Origin: Burkholderiales bacterium PBB2
GTDB taxonomy: Bacteria; Pseudomonadota; Gammaproteobacteria; Burkholderiales; Burkholderiaceae_C
NCBI GenBank assembly: GCA_002255955.1
Contig: NKIM01000008.1
Coordinates: 88,227 to 152,226, forward strand
Direction: 5' to 3'
DNA: 64,000 nt
Part shown: positions 46,250 to 53,890 of the stretch, piece by piece
Layout of the letters: each line of letters opens with the position of its first letter
Numbering within the stretch: the stretch's first letter is position 1
Program-made: the position numbers and the translations under genes
The notes under the pieces: model-generated
Told to the model about the DNA's origin: nothing
Seen by the model: only the letters and a program-made list of their open reading frames with translations
The model's database searches: none

Positions 46250-46316
46250 TTGCCCTGAGCTGGCGCGGCTGTTGGCGGGAGTGAGGGAGGCATGACGCGG
46301 ACATGAAGCGGGCATG

Positions 46317-46348
46317 AAAAAAGCCCCGCCTGAAGACAGTGCGGGGCT
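46317..46348 (-). terminator. Rho-independent terminator of the metzincin gene
   Basis: On the minus strand AGCCCCGC and GCGGGGCT enclose eleven bases and are followed by TTTTTT, about 57 bases after the protease stop. It faces the GST terminator. Confidence 0.88.
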
Positions 46349-46404
46349 GGGTGCCTTGAGGCGCCGCATGCCCTGGGGCTGCGGCGCTGAGCGGGGCGAA
46401 GGAC

Positions 46405-49395
46405 TTACTTGTTGCAGGTTTCGGACTGGGGCACGTTCTTGGACACGGCCACCAGGTCACGGATGTCGACCACGCCGTCGCCGGTGATGTCGGCGCGCGG
46501 GTCGAAGCCGGGCTGACCGACGCGCTTGCCCAGGGAGGCGCGCACGATGGACAGGTCGGCGCAGCTGATGCTGCCGTCGCCGTTGGCATCGCCGTACAGC
46601 TTGATGCTGAAGTCGGCATTCGACACGTCGAAGAAGACGTTGTCGACCGCTTCCACCTTGATGCGGGCCTTCTCGGCGGCCAGCACCGGCAGGGTGACCG
46701 AGCGGCTGCCGTTGTTGGGCACGGCGGCGGCCAGCACATGCGGGTAGGTGTAGCCGCCGTCGGTGGACAGGCTGATCTTCACCTGGCTGGCGTTGACCGG
46801 TGCCACATCGGTGTTGGCCACGCTCCAGGTCACGGTGTAGGCCGTGCCGCTGTTCAGCTGTTGCGCCGTGTTGGGCCAGGTCACCAGGAAGGGGCCGGCG
46901 TTCGGGGCCAGGATTAGCTGGGTGTTGGCGCTGTTGACGCCACCGCGGCCGTCACGCGCTGTCAGGCGGAAGTTCAGCGAGGCCGGGCTGGCGTTGGTGC
47001 CTGCGAAGCCGACATACGCTGCCGTCGGCAGGTACTCCGAGTAGCAGTCGATCTGCGCGCCCGTGGCGGTGCCGGAGACCGTCGGGCAGGCGCCGGTTTC
47101 GGCATTGGTGTTGTTGGCCAGGATTTGCGCCAGATCCGGGAACACGCGGGTCGGGTTGTTCGACACGAGGTTCTCGCCAGGCGAGTTGTACTTGACCGTG
47201 TCGGCTTCAGTGACCTCAGCACGCAGACCGAACTGGCGGAACAGCGGGCCGTTGGTCTTGCCATTGGTCAGCAGGCCGGTGCCGGTGGCGGCGCCGCGGT
47301 CGTTTTGTTCCCACAGATAGCTCAGGGTGTCACCATCGGTGTCGCTGGCGCTGCCGGTCAGGGCAAACGGCGTGCGCACCGGGATGGTGTAACCCGCGGG
47401 GGCGTTCACGACCGGGGCGGAGTTGCCCGTGGCGCTCAGGCTGCCGCGGCGGTTGGTTGAGCCGCCGGCGGCGAGTTCGCCGACATAACCGGTCACGCCA
47501 GCGGTGGCATTGACCAGCTCGACCGTGGGCAGGTTGGTGCCGGCCAGGCTGCCGCCGAAGCTCAGGGTGAAGGCGGTGTCAGTCAGGGCACTGACGGTGA
47601 CGGTGCCACCCGCAGGCCAGCTGGGCAGGGCTTCCAGTGCGGCCTTGATACCGGCCGTGGTGAAGTTGGTGCCGCGCACGATGGCTGCGCTGTCACTGCC
47701 GGCGTAGCGCAGCTGGAACTGCTGGCCGTTGGTGTTGAAACCACGCAGCACGGCCATCTGGCTTTCGCTGATCACGGTTTCGGCGCTGGTCGTGTAGGCC
47801 ATGATTTCATCGAAGCTGCGCTGCGACCAGTAGGCGTCGCTGTGCGGCTGCAGATTGTCAGTGCCGCAGATGCCGGCATAGGCCATGATGGACGAGCCCG
47901 AGCCCGGCTCCACCGAGGTGCCGGGGTTGCGGTTACCGCCGGTGCAGCTGCCGGTCACGCCGTTGAAGGTGTGGTTGCCGGCGAACTGGTGGCCCATTTC
48001 GTGGGCCACATAGTCCACGGCGAACAGGTCACCCACGGGTGTGGGCAGGCCCGTGCAGCCCTGGGCCTTGGCGCTGCCGCCAACCACGCCGAGGCTGGCG
48101 ATGCCACCACCGCCGGCGCCGACACCGATGTGGCCGATGTCAAAGTTGCTGGCGCCCACGAGCAGACCGATGACCTGGCGGGTGCGCGTCAGGGTGGCCG
48201 AGGTGCAGCTGACGCTGGTCGAGGGGAAGCAGGCCGTGCCGCCGCAAGGACCGTTGGGGTCGGAGAACTGCGCGGCGGTGTTCAGGTTCAGCGCATCGTT
48301 GCTGGCGACCAGCACCAGACGGATCGCGGTTTCGTCTTCGTAGACCTGCGTGACGCGGTTGATCAGCGTGACCTTGGCGGCCGTCACATTGGCGGCGCCG
48401 TGGAAGTTGGCATAACCCGGGTCGGACAACAGGGCCAGGCGGTAGGTGCGCAGCTGGGTGCCCGAGGCGGCCGTGGGGCTCTGCGACTCATCCACCACAT
48501 GGTAGGCGGCGGTGGCGGTGGTGTGGCCGTCGCTGGCGCTGATTTCGTAGGCGCCGAGGTTGCGCGAAGGATCGGCTTGCACCGAGGTGCTCACGGTGCC
48601 TTCTTGATCGGCCACGACCGTCAACGTCTGGCGGGCGCTGCTGTCGGTCTCGGGGTTGCGCACGGTGATCGTCACGGTGGCGCCAGGAACGAAGCCGAAA
48701 CCGCGCACTTCCACGGCATCGCCAGCATGGTAGAAGCCGCGGGTCAGGTCGATGTGCGCTTCATTCAGCAGGGGCTCGCGCAGGCTGCTGTTCGGCTTGG
48801 GCAGATCGCGGCTGTGGTAGCTGGCGTAGACGCTGTCGTCCTGATGGAAGTAGGGGTCGATGTACCAGTTGCCCTTGGGCGTGCGCACCGAGGCGTGCAG
48901 GCCATGCGGTGTCATGTCCATGCGCACGGTGGCTTTGGGATCGTCGATGCCGCGGCCGGCGTAGGTCTTGATCTCGGGGTGCTTGTCGGCCAGGGCCTGT
49001 TCCATCACCGGCGACTCGACCAGGGTGAAGCGCTGGAAACCACCATCCGGGTGCGGCAGAGAGATGGTCAGCGGGCTCAGCTGGCCGGCGGTGGTGCGCT
49101 CCAGCGGCGCGCCGGCCGCGAAAGCGGCCATGCCGTTGCGGTCCAGCGTGGTGGCGCGGAACTTGGTGGGCTGGACATAGGGCACAGCGCCTTTGGCCGA
49201 GACCTTGGCTTTGCTGACCTTGGCGTCTTGCCAGAAGGCGCCGGTGGGCTGGGGCGCCGCAGCGCGCAAGCCGCTGTCACGGGCGATCGGGGCGGCCAGG
49301 GCGGCAGGCGCGGCGATGGTGCCGGCCAGGGCCATGCTCAGGGCCAGGATGCTGCCGCCTTGGCGGCGGAACTGGGAAGACGGAGGCAGTTTCAT
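46405..49395 (-). CDS. Secreted reprolysin-like metalloprotease with C-terminal dockerin-like module
   Basis: 996 residues. A signal peptide (cleavage near AALAA, residue 35) and a propeptide-like region precede a beta domain (about 215-300) and a metzincin protease: HEMGHQFAGNH (465-475) is the HExxHxxGxxH zinc site and SIMAY (502-506) the Met-turn. A PKD/Ig-like region follows. The C-terminus (about 935-990) has two Ca-binding loops, GDANGDGSISCADL and RADITGDGVVDIRDL, in dockerin type I form. A protein with a cohesin-like domain is encoded 0.9 kb away, so docking to it is plausible. AGGAC precedes the ATG. Confidence 0.88.
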   Translation of the reverse strand: MKLPPSSQFRRQGGSILALSMALAGTIAAPAALAAPIARDSGLRAAAPQPTGAFWQDAKVSKAKVSAKGAVPYVQPTKFRATTLDRNGMAAFAAGAPLERTTAGQLSPLTISLPHPDGGFQRFTLVESPVMEQALADKHPEIKTYAGRGIDDPKATVRMDMTPHGLHASVRTPKGNWYIDPYFHQDDSVYASYHSRDLPKPNSSLREPLLNEAHIDLTRGFYHAGDAVEVRGFGFVPGATVTITVRNPETDSSARQTLTVVADQEGTVSTSVQADPSRNLGAYEISASDGHTTATAAYHVVDESQSPTAASGTQLRTYRLALLSDPGYANFHGAANVTAAKVTLINRVTQVYEDETAIRLVLVASNDALNLNTAAQFSDPNGPCGGTACFPSTSVSCTSATLTRTRQVIGLLVGASNFDIGHIGVGAGGGGIASLGVVGGSAKAQGCTGLPTPVGDLFAVDYVAHEMGHQFAGNHTFNGVTGSCTGGNRNPGTSVEPGSGSSIMAYAGICGTDNLQPHSDAYWSQRSFDEIMAYTTSAETVISESQMAVLRGFNTNGQQFQLRYAGSDSAAIVRGTNFTTAGIKAALEALPSWPAGGTVTVSALTDTAFTLSFGGSLAGTNLPTVELVNATAGVTGYVGELAAGGSTNRRGSLSATGNSAPVVNAPAGYTIPVRTPFALTGSASDTDGDTLSYLWEQNDRGAATGTGLLTNGKTNGPLFRQFGLRAEVTEADTVKYNSPGENLVSNNPTRVFPDLAQILANNTNAETGACPTVSGTATGAQIDCYSEYLPTAAYVGFAGTNASPASLNFRLTARDGRGGVNSANTQLILAPNAGPFLVTWPNTAQQLNSGTAYTVTWSVANTDVAPVNASQVKISLSTDGGYTYPHVLAAAVPNNGSRSVTLPVLAAEKARIKVEAVDNVFFDVSNADFSIKLYGDANGDGSISCADLSIVRASLGKRVGQPGFDPRADITGDGVVDIRDLVAVSKNVPQSETCNK

Positions 49396-49570
49396 GTGGT
49401 GTCCTTTTTCGGGGCAAACTGGCTGGGGTTCGTAGGGGTGATTCGCGGGTGCGATCCACTTCGAAAACTCACGTAACGCAAGATTTCCGAGGACCGGCCA
49501 TGCGACAGCCCGTGAACAAGTGCACGAAGATAGATGACAAGTTCTTGAGCTGTATAGAGGGTCAATCCTC

Positions 49571-50080
49571 ATGACTGTGCGTTCACGCCGGCCGGGTATG
49601 CCCTGGCCTTGGGGGCTGCTGGCTCTCTGTTGCAGCCTGCTGGCTGAGGGGCCCGCCGCGGCCGGAGAAGCCCCAGGCAATGGGTCCGCCCCCCCGATTC
49701 AGGTGATCACGCTGGAGCGCGACTGCATCACTTGTGCGAATAGCAGCCGTTTGAGCCTGCATCGCAATGGCACAGCCCAGCTCACGCACACCGGCAAGGC
49801 CCGGCTGGGTGGTGTCGATCGCCACTCGCGTGCCACATTGGCACGCGCCGACTTCGATGCCCTGGCCGCCTTGCTCGAACAGCAAGGCTTTTTTGCCCTA
49901 GCCGAGAGCTACGACGACCCCGACACCCGCGATGGCGCCTGGGTGAACTGGCAGGTGGAGCGTGGTGCCGAAGTGAAACAGGTGTTCTGCCGCAGTGGCT
50001 TGGAGCCGGCGGCCCTGCTGCGCCTGGAGGCCGCCGTGCAGGCCCTGCAAGCGCGCCTGAACTTCAACCCTGAGCCTTGA
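49571..50080 (+). CDS. Exported DUF6438-like protein
   Basis: 169 residues with an N-terminal signal sequence (WPWGLLALCCSLLAEGPAAA, about 12-31). The rest resembles DUF6438: ITLERDCITCANSSRLSLH (about 46-64), a GTAQLTHTG hairpin, then DFDALAALLEQQGFFAL (about 95-111) and a final Cys-containing strand. Function is unknown. It lies between the dockerin protease (divergent) and the cohesin gene (same strand); a shared role is only suggested by position. Confidence 0.7.
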   Translation: MTVRSRRPGMPWPWGLLALCCSLLAEGPAAAGEAPGNGSAPPIQVITLERDCITCANSSRLSLHRNGTAQLTHTGKARLGGVDRHSRATLARADFDALAALLEQQGFFALAESYDDPDTRDGAWVNWQVERGAEVKQVFCRSGLEPAALLRLEAAVQALQARLNFNPEP

Positions 50081-50287
50081 ACAGGGGGTGTGCGCACAGG
50101 GGCTGGGGAATCCCCCCGTATCGAAGGCCTCGCGCTGATGAAAGACTCCGGATCACGAAGAACGTCACGTTCTGTTCATCCAAATACAGTTCCGCCAGGG
50201 AGCGGTCGTGCTAGCGGTGGCCCAGACCAAGGGCGCGAGCCGATCGAACCTGCCAGAACAGTGGGCCCCGGGCCAGAGGAGAAATTG

Positions 50288-50869
50288 ATGCTGATGAAAA
50301 AGTTGAATTTGAAGAAAAGCGCCGCCGCAGCCCTGGTGCTGAGTGCCCTGGCTTCGCAGGCCTGGGCTGATCCCAGCGTGTCCATCCTGGCCACGCCGGA
50401 CCCGGCTGTGCAGGGCTCGACCGTCGGCATCGACATCCTGGTCTCCGGCATCAGCGATCTCTATGGCTACCAGTTCAGCCTGAACTTCAACCCGGCCATC
50501 CTGCAAGTGCTGGGTGTGACGGAAGGCAGCTTCCTGAGCACCGCCGGCAGCACCTTCGGCAGCGTCGGCACCATCGACAACACCGCCGGCCAGATCAGCT
50601 ACATCGCCAACACCTTGCTCAGCGCCGTGCCTGGCGCCAACGGCAGCGGTGTGCTGGCACACATTGATTTCAATGTGACGGCCGTGGGCAGCAGCGCGCT
50701 GAGCTTCTCGGACGCCCTGTTCCTGAACTCCAATCTGGGTGACATCACCGTGCAGCTGAACGGCCGCACCCTGGATACCGTGGCCGCCGTGCCGGAGCCC
50801 TCGACCTATCTGATGCTGGCCGCCGGCCTCGTGGGTCTGGTGGCTTGGCGCCGTCGCCAGCCGGCCTGA
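50288..50869 (+). CDS. Cohesin-like domain protein with PEP-CTERM anchor
   Basis: 193 residues. A signal peptide (cleavage after SQAWA) leads to a single cohesin-like beta sandwich (about 29-160): VSILATPDPAVQGSTVGIDI, YGYQFSLNFNPAILQVLGV and GVLAHIDFNV blocks match the cohesin type strand pattern. The tail VPEPSTYLMLAAGLVGLVAW with RRRQ is a PEP-CTERM sorting signal. It should be held at the outer envelope, where the dockerin-ended protease could bind. The ATG at 50288 has AGGAG six bases upstream; ATG at 50294 is an alternative. A strong terminator follows. Confidence 0.82.
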   Translation: MLMKKLNLKKSAAAALVLSALASQAWADPSVSILATPDPAVQGSTVGIDILVSGISDLYGYQFSLNFNPAILQVLGVTEGSFLSTAGSTFGSVGTIDNTAGQISYIANTLLSAVPGANGSGVLAHIDFNVTAVGSSALSFSDALFLNSNLGDITVQLNGRTLDTVAAVPEPSTYLMLAAGLVGLVAWRRRQPA

Positions 50870-50890
50870 GTTCCACTCAGTCGGGTCTGC

Positions 50891-50918
50891 AATGCGCCTT
50901 CGGGCGCATTTCTTTTTT
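50891..50918 (+). terminator. Rho-independent terminator of the cohesin gene
   Basis: AATGCGCC-TTCG-GGCGCATT hairpin with a UUCG tetraloop and a following T-run. Confidence 0.93.
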
Positions 50919-51007
50919 GGGGCGCAGGGCATGCCCGGCGGCAGCGGGCCGCACGGCCCTTGGCCTAAACTTGCAGGCTTCTTCGCCACAAGCAGCAGGA
51001 ACCCACC

Positions 51008-52483
51008 ATGAACGCTCGCGACCCCTCCTTGCCCCTGCAGCCCGATCAGGCCAGCGCACTGGGCGAGTTCGCCTCGCGCGTCTGGGATGAAGAGATCGTC
51101 CCGGCGCTGACCCAGTACATCGCCATCCCGGCCAAGAGCCCCATGTTCGATGCCGATTGGGCCGCCAACGGTCACATCGACAAGGTGCTGCGCGATGCCG
51201 CCAGCTGGGTGGAGAGCAAGAAGGTGGCCGGCCTCAAGCTGGAGGTGATTCGCCTCGAAGGCCGTACGCCGGTGATCTTTTTCGAAGTGCCCGCCACCAA
51301 GGCCGACTGCCAGGACACCATCGTCCTCTACGGCCACCTGGACAAGCAGCCCGAGTTCAATGGCTGGCGCAACGACCTCGGCCCCTGGACCCCCAAGTAC
51401 GAAGACGGCAAGCTCTACGGCCGCGGCGGCGCCGATGACGGCTATGCCGTCTATGCCTCGCTGACCGCCATCATGGCGCTCGACAAGCAGGGCATCCCGC
51501 GCCCGCGCTGCGTCGGCATCATCGAGACCTGCGAAGAGTCGGGCTCCTACGACCTGCCGGCTTACATCGACGTGCTCAAGGAGCGCCTGGGCAATGTCTC
51601 CCTGGTCGTCTGCCTGGACTCCGGCGCCGGCGACTACAACCAGCTCTGGCTGACCACCTCGCTGCGCGGCATGGTCAGCGGTGTGCTCAAGGTCGAGGTG
51701 CTCAGCGAGGGCATCCACTCGGGCGATGCCTCGGGCGTGGTGCCGTCTTCCTTCCGCATCCTGCGCCAGGTGCTGGATCGCCTGGAGGATTCCAAGACCG
51801 GCCGCCTGCTGCCCGAGAGCTTCCACTGCGAGATTCCCACGGCCCGTGTCGAACAGGCCCAGGCCACGGCCGCCATCCTCAAGGACGAGGTCTACAAGCG
51901 CATGCCCTGGGCCTGCGGGGCCGACGGCGGCCCGGTGCTGCCGATGACGGCCGAGCCGGTCGAGGTGCTGCTCAACCGCACCTGGCGCCCGACCCTGTCG
52001 GTCACCGGCGTGGACGGCTTTCCCGAGATGAAGAGCGCCGGCAATGTGCTGCGCCCCTTCACCGCCTTCAAGCTCTCGCTGCGCCTGCCGCCTCTGGTGG
52101 ACGGCAACGAGGCGGCGCTGCGCCTCAAGGCCTTGCTGGAAGACAACGCGCCCTACAACGCCAAGGTCACCTTCGTGCCCGATGGCCGCGCCGGGGCCTA
52201 CGGCGCCACCGGCTGGAACACGCCGGACCTCTCGCCCTGGCTCAGCCAGGCGCTCAACGAGGCCAGCGAGGCGCATTTCGGCGCGCCGGTCGGCTACATC
52301 GGCCAGGGCGGCACCATCCCGCTGATGAGCATGCTGCAAAAAGGCTTCCCGGCCGCGCAGATGGTGGTTTGCGGCGTGCTCGGCCCCAAGAGCAACGCCC
52401 ATGGCCCCAACGAGTTCCTGCACGTGCCCTACGGCAAGCGCCTGACGGCTGCCGTGGCGCAGGTGATGGCCGCCCACCCCTGA
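51008..52483 (+). CDS. M20-family metallopeptidase
   Basis: 491 residues, cytosolic. Zinc-site landmarks: YGHLDKQPEF (about 114-123), GRGGADDGYA (about 140-149) and ETCEESGS (about 178-185), as in the M20/carnosinase-like group. A long insertion is the dimerisation domain. It cleaves dipeptides or acylated amino acids; the exact substrate is unknown. It is an isolated gene between the cohesin terminator and its own terminator. Confidence 0.9.
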   Translation: MNARDPSLPLQPDQASALGEFASRVWDEEIVPALTQYIAIPAKSPMFDADWAANGHIDKVLRDAASWVESKKVAGLKLEVIRLEGRTPVIFFEVPATKADCQDTIVLYGHLDKQPEFNGWRNDLGPWTPKYEDGKLYGRGGADDGYAVYASLTAIMALDKQGIPRPRCVGIIETCEESGSYDLPAYIDVLKERLGNVSLVVCLDSGAGDYNQLWLTTSLRGMVSGVLKVEVLSEGIHSGDASGVVPSSFRILRQVLDRLEDSKTGRLLPESFHCEIPTARVEQAQATAAILKDEVYKRMPWACGADGGPVLPMTAEPVEVLLNRTWRPTLSVTGVDGFPEMKSAGNVLRPFTAFKLSLRLPPLVDGNEAALRLKALLEDNAPYNAKVTFVPDGRAGAYGATGWNTPDLSPWLSQALNEASEAHFGAPVGYIGQGGTIPLMSMLQKGFPAAQMVVCGVLGPKSNAHGPNEFLHVPYGKRLTAAVAQVMAAHP

Positions 52484-52511
52484 GTTTTCGCCCTCGGGCA
52501 GACTCCATAAC

Positions 52512-52552
52512 AAAGGCCTCGCAGCCTATGCCGCGAGGCCTTTGTGTTTTTT
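52512..52552 (+). terminator. Rho-independent terminator of the M20 gene
   Basis: AAAGGCCTCGC and GCGAGGCCTTT form a strong stem with a T-rich tail just before the convergent amgK end. Confidence 0.9.
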
Positions 52553-52568
52553 GGGGCTGGCGCCGGCT

Positions 52569-53624
52569 TTAGCGCAGGGTGAAGCCGGTGTCCACCATGC
52601 CGCCTTGCAGGTCCTGCAGCAGATGGGTCAGCGGTGACAGCTGCACATAGCGGGTGCTGACCTTGATGGCATAGGCGAACAGGCGCGGCAGGTCTTCGGC
52701 ATAGTGCGGCTTGCCGTCACGGTGCTTGAGGCGGCAGAACAGGCCGAGGATCTTGAGGTGGCGCTGCAGGCCGCACCACTCGACCTGGCGCCAGAACTCG
52801 CCGAAGTCCTCGTTCACCGGCAGGCCGGCCTTGCGCGCCTGCTCCCAGTAGCGGATGGCCCAGTCCAGCTCCTGCTCTTCGTCCCAGGAGATGAAGGCAT
52901 CGCGCAGCAGGGAGGCGAGGTCGTAGGCGATGGGGCCGCGCACCGCGTCCTGGAAGTCCAGGATGCCCGGGCTTTGTTCGCCGCAGACCATCAGGTTACG
53001 CACCATGTAGTCGCGGTGCATGGCCACTTGCGGCTGATCCAGCATGTTTTGCACCAGCACCTGGCAGCTGTGCTCCCACCACTTCAGCTGGATCTCGTTC
53101 CACTGTTGGCCGTACTCCTTTTGCACGCACCACTCGGCAAAGATCTGCAGCTCGCGGCGCACAAAGGCCTCGTCGTACACGGGCAGCTGGCTGGCATCCA
53201 TCTGCAGCTGCCACTGCACCAGGGCCTGGCTGGCGGCGCGCATCAGGGGCTGGATGCGGGCCTGGTCACCCGCAGCTTGGGCCTGCAGCAGCACCGGCAG
53301 GTAGGTGCTGTTGCCCAGATCGCTGAGCAGCAAAAAGCCTTGGGCCTCGTCGGCCGCGATGACCTCGGGCGCATGCAGGCCGTGGCCCGCCATTTCGGCG
53401 GCGATGCGCACAAATGGCCGCACGTCGTTGGACTCGGGCGGCGCGTCCATGACGATGTAGCTGCGCCCCGCCGCGTCGTCCAGGCGCAGGTAGCGGCGCG
53501 AGCTGGCGTCGGCATTGGCCTCGCGCAGGCTGGCGGGCTGCAGCCCGAGTTCGGCCGGCAGCTGCGTCAGCCAGCTCTGGAATGCGTCGTGGCGCTGCGG
53601 GTTGGGCCAGGCGATGGTGGTCAT
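52569..53624 (-). CDS. amgK: N-acetylmuramate/N-acetylglucosamine 1-kinase family (aminoglycoside phosphotransferase fold)
   Basis: 351 residues with kinase-like motifs: VMDAPPE lysine-region (about 58-64), the catalytic loop MHRDYMVRNLMV (about 200-211) and DFQDA (about 221-225). In pseudomonads AmgK phosphorylates MurNAc or GlcNAc at the anomeric position in cell-wall recycling and sits divergent from lptD, exactly as here. MurU, its usual partner downstream, is not adjacent; the next gene is the M20 peptidase, so murU may lie elsewhere. Confidence 0.88.
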   Translation of the reverse strand: MTTIAWPNPQRHDAFQSWLTQLPAELGLQPASLREANADASSRRYLRLDDAAGRSYIVMDAPPESNDVRPFVRIAAEMAGHGLHAPEVIAADEAQGFLLLSDLGNSTYLPVLLQAQAAGDQARIQPLMRAASQALVQWQLQMDASQLPVYDEAFVRRELQIFAEWCVQKEYGQQWNEIQLKWWEHSCQVLVQNMLDQPQVAMHRDYMVRNLMVCGEQSPGILDFQDAVRGPIAYDLASLLRDAFISWDEEQELDWAIRYWEQARKAGLPVNEDFGEFWRQVEWCGLQRHLKILGLFCRLKHRDGKPHYAEDLPRLFAYAIKVSTRYVQLSPLTHLLQDLQGGMVDTGFTLR

Positions 53625-53890
53625 GGGGAGGGCGGCGCGCAGGGCGCGGGTCGGCGGTTGAAGGGCAGGGAGCGGCAGGGTGTCCGAACAGGCTTGGGCG
53701 GCGATACGGACCCGGGGGCTGCCGACCGCGGCCAGCCGCAGCAGGTGGCAGGCGGCGGCCTCATGGATAATGGATTTTACAAACCGCGAGCGCTGGCTCG
53801 GCGCCGGGCTTGCGAGCCGCCGTGCCCTGCCGGCTGCGCCGCGCCCCGATTCAATCTTCCTGCCATCACCTAACGACGCCTGCCGACGCT
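53625..53890. promoter_or_regulatory. Divergent amgK / lptD promoter region
   Basis: 266 bases between the divergent starts. An AT-rich patch (GGATAATGGATTTTAC near 53764) is the best promoter candidate. No operator recognised. Confidence 0.4.
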
